Source of the DNA: Oscillospiraceae bacterium
GTDB lineage: Bacteria > Bacillota > Clostridia > Oscillospirales > Oscillospiraceae
DNA length: 57,963 nt
Direction: 5' to 3'
Assembly: GCA_017397565.1 (NCBI GenBank)
Contig: JAFQIL010000017.1
Coordinates: forward strand, 1-57,963
Positions 51,141 to 57,963 of the stretch are shown here, one piece after another (position 1 is the stretch's first letter; each line of letters starts with the position of its first letter). A model generated the notes under the pieces. It was given only the letters and a program-made list of their open reading frames with translations. It was not told the DNA's origin and ran no database searches. The position numbers and the translations under genes were made by a program.

Positions 51141-53072
51141 CTACATCTCCTGCACGGAATTGGGGAACAAACTGCTGTCGGTATGGGGAAGGAAGCAAGC
51201 TGCCACAAAGGAATCCATATATCCGGGATAGGTGCTTAGCTCCAGATAGGTCATATTGGCTGCCACCTCATGGCACTTATCATTCGCCAGATTGCTCATG
51301 ACCATGGCATAAGCACCGGTCAGAGAGGAATTGCCGATATAATGGTATTTCTCCAATTCCACATCCGGCAGCATGCCGATATTGACGGCATTTTTCATAT
51401 TGATGCCGCTGCCGATACCGCCGGCCACATAAACCTTTTCAATGCAGTCCGGGGTCATATCCACTGACTGCAGCAAGGTATCGATACCGGAGTAAATAGC
51501 GCCCTTGGCACGGATGAAGTTATCGATATCCACCTCATTGATGGACACTTCCCGGCCGGTCTCGGATTCCTCTGCCGTTGCCAGCACATACCGACCCATA
51601 CCATGCTCATCCCGTTTGACACGGTCGCCCTCCCGCACAAAAAGTCCCTTGGCATTGATAATGCCGGTACGGTACAGCTCGGAAATAGTATCTATAATAC
51701 CGCTGCCGCAGATGCCTACGCACTTTTGTCCGGGTTCTCCCACAATGGTCACGGTGGGTTCCATGGTTTCTTTATCGATGGTCACGGCTTCCACCGCGCC
51801 ATCGGTAGCCCGCATACCGCAGGAAATATCGCCGCCCTCAAAGGCAGGGCCGGCAGAGCAGGCACAGGACATCAAAAAGTCCCGGTTACCGAAAACGATC
51901 TCGCCGTTGGTTCCCAAGTCGATAAAGAGGGTCATTTCGTCGCTGTCCCACATCATGGTTGCCAAAGTACCGGCAGTAATATCGCCGCCGACATAAGAGC
52001 CGATGTTGGGCGCGATGATCACCGGTGCCAAGGGATTGGCCACCAGCTTTAAGTCTCCTGCCTTCAGTCCGTCCCAGGAAAAGAAGCTGGGAATATAAGG
52101 ATCCATCCGCACCGGGTCGGCATCCACGCCCACCAAAAGGTGGTTCATGGTGGTATTGGCGCCGATGGCAATGTTCAAAATACTTTTTGCACTGATGCCG
52201 GCACTTCTGCAAAGGTTTCCTAAAATCGGATTCAGAGTTTCCTTGACAACGGCATCCTGCAAAGCCTTCCTGCCCCCGGGCTTGGTGCTTTGGATGATGC
52301 GATTGATGACATCCGCGCCAAAACGGATCTGACCGTTACCGGAAGAGCCCTTGGCAAGAATCGCACCGTTGCTTAAGTCCACCAGAACCATAGAGACGGT
52401 GGTGGTGCCGATATCGATGGCCGCACCCACAATGGCGGTATCGTCATAACCGCACAGTTCCATGCAGGTAAAGGTGTCATCCTTCAGCTGGCCCTTGACC
52501 GTAACCCGGAAATTTTCTTCCCGGAGAACCGTTGCCAGCTTCACCATTACGGTATAGGGGATCTGCACCTTCAGCGCTTCCGGCTCTGCTGCCTGGATCG
52601 CCCACTGCAAGCGCTCGATATCGGGCATGGTATCTTCTTCCGTGGGGGCTGTCATTTCCAGCTGCAGCGCCCGGAAGGAATTGGTAAAGGGGATCGCTCC
52701 CTCCTGCTCCATATTTTTCTTGGCCTGCTCAAAAATCGCCACTTCCTCGGGAGATGACAGATCCGCTGTCTTCATACGGCTTTGGTAAGCACTGGCGATA
52801 TCCGGCACCAAGACGTTGCAGTCGCCGATCACCTTACAGTTACAGCTTAAACGCCAGCCGGCCTCATATTCCTCGTCGGTGATATGCCGGGAGGGGAAAG
52901 ACTCTACCTCTCCCTCCAAAATCTTTACACGGCACTTGCCGCAGGAGCCGTTGCCGGAGCAGGGTGCGTCGATAGCCACATTGGCCCGTCTTGCCAGCTC
53001 CAGCAGGTTATCACCGGCGTTACAATCAACTTGAACGGGGCTTCCGCCCTCAATTTGGAAGGTTACTTTCAT
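51141..53072 (-). CDS. Reductive activator of corrinoid protein (RACo-like, ASKHA domain)
   Basis: ATP-dependent activator (643 residues) that returns oxidised cob(II)amide in corrinoid proteins to the methyl-accepting Co(I) state. The N-terminal plant-type ferredoxin has C38, C44, C47 and C77 for one [2Fe-2S] cluster (PCSGNGSCGKC plus a later Cys). The C-terminal ASKHA ATPase region begins at about 205 with AAIDIGTTTVSMVLVDL and includes FIDLGTNGEIVFG and KVYVAGGIGSGI. Length is close to that of the Carboxydothermus protein. The ATG at 53072 is used; its AAAGGA is rather far (about 12 bases). With acsB and acsE this marks a Wood-Ljungdahl locus, but the target corrinoid protein genes (acsC/acsD) are not in the window. 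Confidence 0.92.
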   Translation of the reverse strand: MKVTFQIEGGSPVQVDCNAGDNLLELARRANVAIDAPCSGNGSCGKCRVKILEGEVESFPSRHITDEEYEAGWRLSCNCKVIGDCNVLVPDIASAYQSRMKTADLSSPEEVAIFEQAKKNMEQEGAIPFTNSFRALQLEMTAPTEEDTMPDIERLQWAIQAAEPEALKVQIPYTVMVKLATVLREENFRVTVKGQLKDDTFTCMELCGYDDTAIVGAAIDIGTTTVSMVLVDLSNGAILAKGSSGNGQIRFGADVINRIIQSTKPGGRKALQDAVVKETLNPILGNLCRSAGISAKSILNIAIGANTTMNHLLVGVDADPVRMDPYIPSFFSWDGLKAGDLKLVANPLAPVIIAPNIGSYVGGDITAGTLATMMWDSDEMTLFIDLGTNGEIVFGNRDFLMSCACSAGPAFEGGDISCGMRATDGAVEAVTIDKETMEPTVTIVGEPGQKCVGICGSGIIDTISELYRTGIINAKGLFVREGDRVKRDEHGMGRYVLATAEESETGREVSINEVDIDNFIRAKGAIYSGIDTLLQSVDMTPDCIEKVYVAGGIGSGINMKNAVNIGMLPDVELEKYHYIGNSSLTGAYAMVMSNLANDKCHEVAANMTYLELSTYPGYMDSFVAACFLPHTDSSLFPNSVQEM

Positions 53073-53133
53073 CTTTAGAAATTTCCTTTCGGGTAATGCA
53101 TTTCCCAAGCATACGGGGCTTTTCTTTGCTCAT

Positions 53134-53853
53134 TTACAGAAAAGCCATCAGGGAAGTACCTAAATTAAAAATTGCTAATGTCACAATGGGTGCCCAAACA
53201 GTGTCTGCTTTTTGATAAGTCCAGCAGGCGATCCAATGCATGGGCAGCTGCAGAATAAAGATCAAGATTGTCAGACTTGCCTGACCCCGCCACAAAATAT
53301 CCAACGCGCAGGGTACCGCCATCAACACGGTTACCACCACATAGCCAAGCCAGCGATTACGGCGGCATACAGGCGCAAAAATCGAAACATAAAACAAGCC
53401 AACCACGGCAAACGGTGTGAAAAGACTGAGACAGATGGTGCCGAAGATCGGCTGCTGCTTCACCAATAGTCCCGAAGTTAACGCAACGGACATTTCCTTT
53501 ATGGGATAGATATCTGTCATGCCGCGGCCCAAGCAGTAACGCAGTCCTGCCGCCATCGCAAGCATCGCCAATACCGAAAAGCCCACAGTCTTCAAAAATC
53601 CTTTGGGATCTAACTGCACATTGAGAAAGGAGTCTTTCAAATAGGTTTTCAGCATAATAACAATCACCACACCATTTATAACATGGTAGGCAATTTCGAA
53701 CCAGGAAATGACCGGAAGATTATCCCAAAATCCGTCACCAAACAGAGGCATCCATGTTGGCATCACACCAAAAGCAAAGATCCAGTAAGCAAGCAGCGCA
53801 AAATGCATGCCTTTTTCCGTATCATCGTTCATAATCGGGAAAAACCGTTTCAT
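53134..53853 (-). CDS. CPBP-like membrane protein, catalytic residues not conserved
   Basis: A 239-residue protein with about seven membrane segments. The C-terminal KADTVWAPIVTLAIFNLG resembles the last conserved block of CPBP intramembrane proteases, but the usual His is absent and no Glu-Glu-xxx-Arg motif is seen earlier, so protease activity is doubtful. AAGGAG is seven bases before the ATG at 53853. It sits between the acsB-like relic and the corrinoid activator gene, and nothing ties it to acetogenesis except position. Confidence 0.8.
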   Translation of the reverse strand: MKRFFPIMNDDTEKGMHFALLAYWIFAFGVMPTWMPLFGDGFWDNLPVISWFEIAYHVINGVVIVIMLKTYLKDSFLNVQLDPKGFLKTVGFSVLAMLAMAAGLRYCLGRGMTDIYPIKEMSVALTSGLLVKQQPIFGTICLSLFTPFAVVGLFYVSIFAPVCRRNRWLGYVVVTVLMAVPCALDILWRGQASLTILIFILQLPMHWIACWTYQKADTVWAPIVTLAIFNLGTSLMAFL

Positions 53854-53879
53854 TTTCCATCTCCTTCCTGATTCCAATT

Positions 53880-53959
53880 GGGAGGGGCATTGCCCCTCCC
53901 CTACTTTGGATTGCCAAAATTACATCAAGGGTTCCAGATTCAAAACGGGGTGACCCTTC
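53880..53959. repeat. Direct repeat copy A (acsB 3' end plus GC hairpin)
   Basis: Near-identical to 54588-54669: it differs by one two-base indel and about two substitutions. It includes a GGGAGGGG/CCCCTCCC hairpin and the reverse complement of the last 13 acsB codons and stop. With copy B it flanks the YcxB-like gene. Confidence 0.85.
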
Positions 53960-54004
53960 AATTTGAGCAGGTCTTTCACCCTCGCTTTGTAAAGTTGCTT
54001 TCAT
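53918..54004 (-). pseudogene. Chimeric relic: activator 5' end joined to acsB 3' end
   Basis: Read leftward from the ATG at 54004, the first 16 codons resemble the corrinoid activator start (MKATLQSEGERPAQIE here, MKVTFQIEGGSPVQVD in the full gene; about three quarters of bases agree). The next stretch, to about 53918, is a copy of the acsB tail in another frame. No complete product is possible. It is best read as the scar of a deletion between an activator gene copy and an acsB copy. The acsB part is certain; the activator part rests on 48 bases. Confidence 0.55.
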
Positions 54005-54055
54005 CGCCTTTTGTCCCTTATTTGGTGGCCATATGGGCGGACTTTCCCTACCCAA

Positions 54056-54562
54056 TTATTCAGGGATTTGAACATTCGGACATTTTTCCCGGAGAAATTT
54101 CTTGAAATTATAAAAATTCCCCTCTGTAAAGGTTTCCGGATCAATGGCGATGCCCATGTTTTTGTCTTTCATCAAAAGATAGGTGTTTCTGAGTCTTTTA
54201 ACCTGCTGTATATCACTATACTCCCATACAACCTTAACTGTTTTTTCCAAAATTTCGATAGAATCCCCAAAAACAATTTCACGGGTGAGATTCGGCCCCA
54301 TACTTTTCTTGCTTCGTCTGATAGCAAAGAAAGAATTAATTTCTGGTGAAACAATACTCCAAACCAGCAAAAACACACCAAATGCAAAAAGAAGACCGAA
54401 TACATCTTGAAATTCAAATTCCAATGCGGTAATTAACGTGTAAAGGAAATATGCCACGGCAAACACTATCCGGATAATCACTCTCACCGGATGCAGTTTC
54501 CTTGTTATCTCGGCATTTTTTCTAACAGTAGGTGTATAGGTACAAACAAATCTTGTTTCCAT
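54056..54562 (-). CDS. YcxB-like membrane protein
   Basis: A 168-residue protein with two closely spaced membrane segments (about 32-52 and 55-78) followed by a YcxB-type domain of PH-like character (REIVFGDSIEILEKTVKVVWEYSDIQQV, then LLMKDKNMGIAIDPETF and the closing FKKFLREKCP). Function unknown. The ATG at 54562 follows AAAGGGGAAG. It is flanked on both sides by the 80-base direct repeat carrying the acsB 3' end, and its base composition looks more AT-rich than its neighbours, which suggests it was acquired. Confidence 0.83.
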   Translation of the reverse strand: METRFVCTYTPTVRKNAEITRKLHPVRVIIRIVFAVAYFLYTLITALEFEFQDVFGLLFAFGVFLLVWSIVSPEINSFFAIRRSKKSMGPNLTREIVFGDSIEILEKTVKVVWEYSDIQQVKRLRNTYLLMKDKNMGIAIDPETFTEGNFYNFKKFLREKCPNVQIPE

Positions 54563-54587
54563 ATTTCTTCCCCTTTGTTGTTGCGGT

Positions 54588-54669
54588 GGGAGGGGCAAAT
54601 TGCCCCTCCCCTACTTTGGATTGCCAAAATTACATCAGGGGTTCCAGATTCAGAACGGGGTGACCCTTC
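54588..54669. repeat. Direct repeat copy B (native acsB 3' end plus GC hairpin)
   Basis: The original copy of the repeat, covering the acsB stop and the downstream GGGAGGGG/CCCCTCCC hairpin (54588-54610). The hairpin has no T run, so it is at best a weak terminator. Confidence 0.85.
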
Positions 54670-56753
54670 TCGGTCAGCCAGCTATACAGCTCTTCTGCGT
54701 CACAGGTAACGGTTTCGTCGGCTACCAGATCGGTGAAGTTTTCGATACCATAGAGTTCCTTGGCGGTCTTATTCAGCCGCTCAGCCACATCGTCCTTCAG
54801 CTCCTTGGGCATCCAAACGATACGCTCGATGCCGCCTTCCGCAGCCAGGAACTTCTTGGAGGCGATGAAGTGACGGCCATGACCCATGAAGCCGGGAGTC
54901 TGGACACCGCCGCCGGTGCAGGACGCCAGCTCGCCGAAGGTCATACCGGCAGGCGTCATACCCTTATACTCACGGTTGACAACAATAACACCGGAGGAAA
55001 CGGCTTCGATACCGCAGATGCACTCGAAGCAGCCGCAGGAGGTCATGGGATCTTCCAAAATGGAATACAGGGTAACATTTTCCACAGCGCCGTGGGTAGC
55101 CTCCGCGATCATGCGGTTGACTTCCTCATAACGGCCGGTGCGCTCGTCAATGAGGCCCTTCTTAAGGATGGGCTGGCAGGGGCCGTTGGGGTCCAGCTCG
55201 TTGGTAGCCTTGGCATCCAGCCAGGAAACCGCGCCGCACAGGCCCAGACGCTCAGGTGTGACCACGCAGCAGTGGGCAGGCGCGAAGGACTGGCAGAGGA
55301 TACAGGTATAGTAACGGTCTACCGCTTCGTCAGTCATGGAAGCCAGACGGTCATCCCGCTGAGCATAGCGGGGCATTGCGATCTCGTCACGGAACTTACC
55401 GGCTTCGGTAGCCTCGGTAATGATGGTGACCTGGCACTTATCCACCACAGCTTCAAACTCATTTTTAACCATGACATACAAAACTTCCGCGAAGTCCTTC
55501 AGCCGCAGGCCGGCATCAAAAGCCGCGTTGGAAACACGGACACGAACCTGATTGCGCTGACCGGTATGCATAACACCTTCCATATAGTTAAACCAGGCAT
55601 GGAACTTACGCTCAATAACGGACTCAAAGTCTACCTGCATTTTCTTGCCGGCAACCTCTACAAAGGTCACCAAAGCCAGCTCCTTGGCATCACTAAAGTC
55701 CGGTCCGATGATGGTGATCTTATGATCCTCCACCTCATGAAGCTCCTTCATCACGACCAGCTCAGCGGTGGGGTTCTTGGAAGACCACATTTCGTTGTGC
55801 ATATCCGCCTTACGGATGATCTCACCCTCAAAAGCAGCGGCAAATGCCACAGGAATAGGCAATTCGGTAACCTTAATCTTGATTTCCCGCAGCTCCAAAG
55901 AGGTTTTGACGGTCTCGTTATGGTCACAAACGGAAACCAACGCACCGGGCACCTGATTTTCGCCCAGGTCAATGTCCACGATCACAGGGAAGCCCAGAGC
56001 AATGGCGCCGGCACCTGCAGACACCTCCACGGGGCCAATGGCACCAAAGGTGTTGACAAAAGCGGGAACGCGTTTCTTGGTATAGTCCAGCAGACCTGCC
56101 AGATCGCCGGGCTGAACATTACCGAAAATCAGTGCGGCACGGACGGCAACGGTAACGACATGGATCACAGCGGTAACATCGTAACCCAGAGGGATCACAC
56201 GCAGTTCAAGGCCCATCTTGACACCCTCTGCCACCTGGTCAATGCACTCGCCCACCAGGAAGGTCATGATACCCTTGGACTGGTAGTCCTTGACCACCTT
56301 GATCACATCAGCGGCATTGTCTGCCTTGCCCAGCACCACGGCGACACCGGGGATATCTCCGGTAACCAGAGGTACGCCCAGGCTGCGGATGATGGGATCG
56401 GGTACAAAGCCGATACCGGTTTCATCTTCGTAAGGATTGCCGCCCTCCACATACTTCAGGCCTTCAAGGATCTCAGCACCTACAGCGGTGGCAAGACCGG
56501 CATTCAGTGCCTGTCCCAGATCTTCCTGATTGGTGATGAGGCTCTTGAGAACGCCTACGCAAGCGACCAAGTCGCCCAAAGTCTTCACTTTTACACCGGT
56601 AGCGGCATAAATGGTGGGGAAAAAGTAGGCAGTATCGGGGAATGCGATTTCTTTGTCTGCGCCATACTTGGCAATGGCATCGTTAACGGCACCTTCGGTC
56701 AAGCCTGCAACCGCATTGGAGCCGCCATAAATCAGATCGGTTAATACGCTCAT
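54630..56753 (-). CDS. acsB: CO-methylating acetyl-CoA synthase (CODH/ACS beta subunit)
   Basis: The enzyme of the Wood-Ljungdahl pathway that joins a corrinoid-borne methyl group, CO and CoA into acetyl-CoA. At 707 residues it is the full three-domain bacterial form, including the N-terminal domain (about 1-310) that docks on CO dehydrogenase. The A-cluster ligands are all present at a constant offset of 22 from the Moorella protein: C484, C487, C496 and C506 for the [4Fe-4S] cube, and C573-G574-C575 for the nickel site. GGGAGG precedes the ATG. No acsA (CODH), acsC or acsD is seen in the window; they probably lie to the right with acsE. Confidence 0.96.
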   Translation of the reverse strand: MSVLTDLIYGGSNAVAGLTEGAVNDAIAKYGADKEIAFPDTAYFFPTIYAATGVKVKTLGDLVACVGVLKSLITNQEDLGQALNAGLATAVGAEILEGLKYVEGGNPYEDETGIGFVPDPIIRSLGVPLVTGDIPGVAVVLGKADNAADVIKVVKDYQSKGIMTFLVGECIDQVAEGVKMGLELRVIPLGYDVTAVIHVVTVAVRAALIFGNVQPGDLAGLLDYTKKRVPAFVNTFGAIGPVEVSAGAGAIALGFPVIVDIDLGENQVPGALVSVCDHNETVKTSLELREIKIKVTELPIPVAFAAAFEGEIIRKADMHNEMWSSKNPTAELVVMKELHEVEDHKITIIGPDFSDAKELALVTFVEVAGKKMQVDFESVIERKFHAWFNYMEGVMHTGQRNQVRVRVSNAAFDAGLRLKDFAEVLYVMVKNEFEAVVDKCQVTIITEATEAGKFRDEIAMPRYAQRDDRLASMTDEAVDRYYTCILCQSFAPAHCCVVTPERLGLCGAVSWLDAKATNELDPNGPCQPILKKGLIDERTGRYEEVNRMIAEATHGAVENVTLYSILEDPMTSCGCFECICGIEAVSSGVIVVNREYKGMTPAGMTFGELASCTGGGVQTPGFMGHGRHFIASKKFLAAEGGIERIVWMPKELKDDVAERLNKTAKELYGIENFTDLVADETVTCDAEELYSWLTEKGHPVLNLEPLM

Positions 56754-56819
56754 AATGTTTTTCCTCCCAATATGTAATGATAAATATTATATAAAGCCTA
56801 AGTGGCTGAATATACGTTT

Positions 56820-57569
56820 TTACTTTTCTCTTTTAAAATGGGGAAACCGGGCAGCAAACTCACTGCTGACTTCCACAGCCTTGTATTTTGTTTCTGTTTT
56901 GGTGACCAGCTTACCATTTACATAGGCAACGGAAAGGATCTGGTTACCGTAATCATCGTATTCACTCTCTATGTGCCCCAATTCCACTCCATCCTTCTCA
57001 TCGGATTGGCGCACCAAATAGTAATTTTTATCGTATATCCGGACCTTCGTAAGTCCGTTTACTGTACTCTTTCCTTCACTTCCCTGCTCTGTATCGGTGT
57101 AGGTGTATATCCATTCACGGACATCCGCATCCTTGGAGGGGAAGTAAGTCGTTATTTTCTCTGTCAGAAGCCTGCCGTAGGCATCGTAAGTATAGGTAGT
57201 TTCCATTTTATCCATATTGGATGTCATGGTATATTCTGTGACCTGGCTGATCAGCAGACCATTGTCATCATAGCGACTCTCTGTCCTGCTCACATTGGAC
57301 ACTTCGGTAACAAGGCACTTGTCGCTGTAGGTCATCACCGGTACATTCTGCCCCAGCACATCCGTATTTCCACCGTATGTAAGGGTAAAGGTTTTCTTGG
57401 TCTGCCAGCCTTCTTCAAAAAGATAGCTGATAACCCCAGTAGACTCTCCGTTGGGTCCATTCACGGCAACCGACTCCGGAATATAAACTGTGACCTTACT
57501 CTCCTGCGTGCAGGCTGAAGAGGAAAGAAAAACCATCACCGCTAAAAGAATGCACAGTAGTTTCTTCAT
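56820..57569 (-). CDS. Putative lipoprotein with YD-type repeats
   Basis: A 249-residue exported protein: signal peptide with lipobox SSSAC (Cys about 20), then a beta-rich body containing YD/RHS-like motifs (YDDNGLLISQVTEY, YDAYGRLLTEKITTY, YDDYGNQILSVAY). Such motifs occur in sugar-binding or toxin-like surface proteins; function here is unknown. GGAGGAG lies eight bases before the ATG at 57569. It sits between acsE and acsB, an unexpected place for a surface protein. Confidence 0.85.
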   Translation of the reverse strand: MKKLLCILLAVMVFLSSSACTQESKVTVYIPESVAVNGPNGESTGVISYLFEEGWQTKKTFTLTYGGNTDVLGQNVPVMTYSDKCLVTEVSNVSRTESRYDDNGLLISQVTEYTMTSNMDKMETTYTYDAYGRLLTEKITTYFPSKDADVREWIYTYTDTEQGSEGKSTVNGLTKVRIYDKNYYLVRQSDEKDGVELGHIESEYDDYGNQILSVAYVNGKLVTKTETKYKAVEVSSEFAARFPHFKREK

Positions 57570-57593
57570 AAAAATTCTCCTCCAAAGCAAGCA

Positions 57594-57621
57594 GCCGGGA
57601 GGGAGGTACCTCCCTCCCGGC
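57594..57621. repeat. 28-base perfect palindrome between acsE and the lipoprotein gene
   Basis: A self-complementary GC-rich sequence (GCCGGGAGGGAGG arm) without a T run. It may attenuate transcription or protect the acsE mRNA end. Its GGGAGG arm echoes the hairpins at 53880 and 54588. Confidence 0.6.
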
Positions 57622-57647
57622 CATAGGTTGCGGGAATGATCCTGTAA

Positions 57648-57963
57648 TTACACTTCCAGATAGGAGTCGGAGTACAGGACGTGGTTCTTGAAGATGTCGC
57701 AGGACTTGATGGTCTCCATCAGCCGCAGGTCGTTGGGGTTAACGATAGCGGAAGTCAGACCCTGCATCATACACATAGCAACCAGAGCGGAGTCCATGAT
57801 GGGACGGACATGCTTGGGTGCGCCGTTAGAGTTATTGGACAGACCACCGGTGGACTTCAGGCCCTTGTCGGAGAACATCTTGATGGCTTCCAGAACTTCC
57901 ATCTGCTTGTCCTGCATGCCCTTGACGACCAGGAACAGGGGGTCGAACCACAGGTCGTCGATA
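57648..57963 (-). CDS. acsE: Methyltetrahydrofolate:corrinoid protein methyltransferase, C-terminal part
   Basis: The last 105 residues of a pterin-binding methyltransferase whose start lies beyond the right edge. DDLWFDPLFLVV matches the substrate-binding strand, followed by the GGLSNNSNGAPKHVRP loop (the GLSN signature of the family) and ALVAMCMMQGLTSAIVNP. AcsE moves the methyl group from methyl-tetrahydrofolate to the corrinoid iron-sulfur protein, which then feeds acsB. A related corrinoid methyltransferase is possible, but the neighbours favour AcsE. Confidence 0.88.
   Translation of the reverse strand, partial: IDDLWFDPLFLVVKGMQDKQMEVLEAIKMFSDKGLKSTGGLSNNSNGAPKHVRPIMDSALVAMCMMQGLTSAIVNPNDLRLMETIKSCDIFKNHVLYSDSYLEV

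Noticed and set aside
53134-53853. Active CPBP intramembrane protease
   Set aside because: Only the last block resembles the family; the Glu-Glu-xxx-Arg motif and the later His are missing.
53822-54055. A 77-codon gene after the YcxB gene
   Set aside because: It reads through the acsB-tail repeat and into the CPBP-like gene start in another frame. It is better explained as the chimeric relic.
54600-56744. A 714-codon open frame antisense to acsB
   Set aside because: The opposite strand encodes acsB with every A-cluster ligand. The antisense translation has no recognisable domain and is a by-product of codon bias.

Overview
The window reads as chromosomal DNA of an anaerobic, probably spore-forming and acetogenic member of the Clostridia (Bacillota). 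Supporting signs: strong AGGAGG-type ribosome binding sites, many rho-independent terminators, a single-chain glycyl-tRNA synthetase, a SpoIIQ-like sporulation peptidase homologue, a PhoP/PhoR pair, and Wood-Ljungdahl genes (acsB, acsE and a corrinoid activator). An Oscillospirales-like lineage fits the gene neighbourhoods, but this is inference. I see no phage, insertion sequence, CRISPR array or tRNA gene.

Layout. 1-300: two tandem consensus promoters on the minus strand read off the left edge, probably into an rRNA operon. 340-4947: CBS-domain protein, glycyl-tRNA synthetase, a GH20 glycosidase and a PlsC-type acyltransferase. 5144-10706: rightward run of acyl-CoA synthetase-like enzyme, two membrane proteins, CCA-adding enzyme and a ComEC-like metallohydrolase. 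10886-14265: EtfB, ferredoxin-EtfA and an FAD dehydrogenase that together look like an electron-bifurcating lactate dehydrogenase. 14345-18592: Na/Pi symporter with a possible PhoP operator, then the PhoR/PhoP pair. 18725-23563: M13 peptidase, then a translational GTPase fused to a YacP/Rae1-like NYN nuclease, then a small membrane protein. 23847-29844: all five genes from aspartate to threonine (thrCB leftward; hom, lysC, asd rightward) around overlapping promoters.

29901-44323 is one long leftward surface-polysaccharide operon: chain-length regulator with a degenerate kinase domain, RmlB, PssD/PssE, Wzy polymerase, glycosyltransferases, acyltransferase, FdtA/FdtB-type amino-sugar enzymes, flippase, glycerophosphotransferase-like enzyme, GNAT, and an LCP ligase. 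Next come a secreted wall-binding protein, the SpoIIQ-like gene, RodA and a sialidase-fold protein.

50001-57963 is a Wood-Ljungdahl segment read leftward: acsE (cut by the window edge), a lipoprotein, acsB, a YcxB-like gene, a CPBP-like gene, the corrinoid activator, a DUF559 gene and a DUF3786 gene. It has been remodelled. The 3' end of acsB is duplicated beyond the YcxB gene and abuts what looks like a relic of the activator's 5' end. A five-hairpin repeat supplies the stop codon of the DUF559 gene.

Lactate oxidation through the Etf-linked dehydrogenase and acetyl-CoA synthase would together support growth by acetogenesis. The most unusual items are the GTPase-NYN fusion, the acsB/activator chimeric relic, and the DUF559-hairpin unit.
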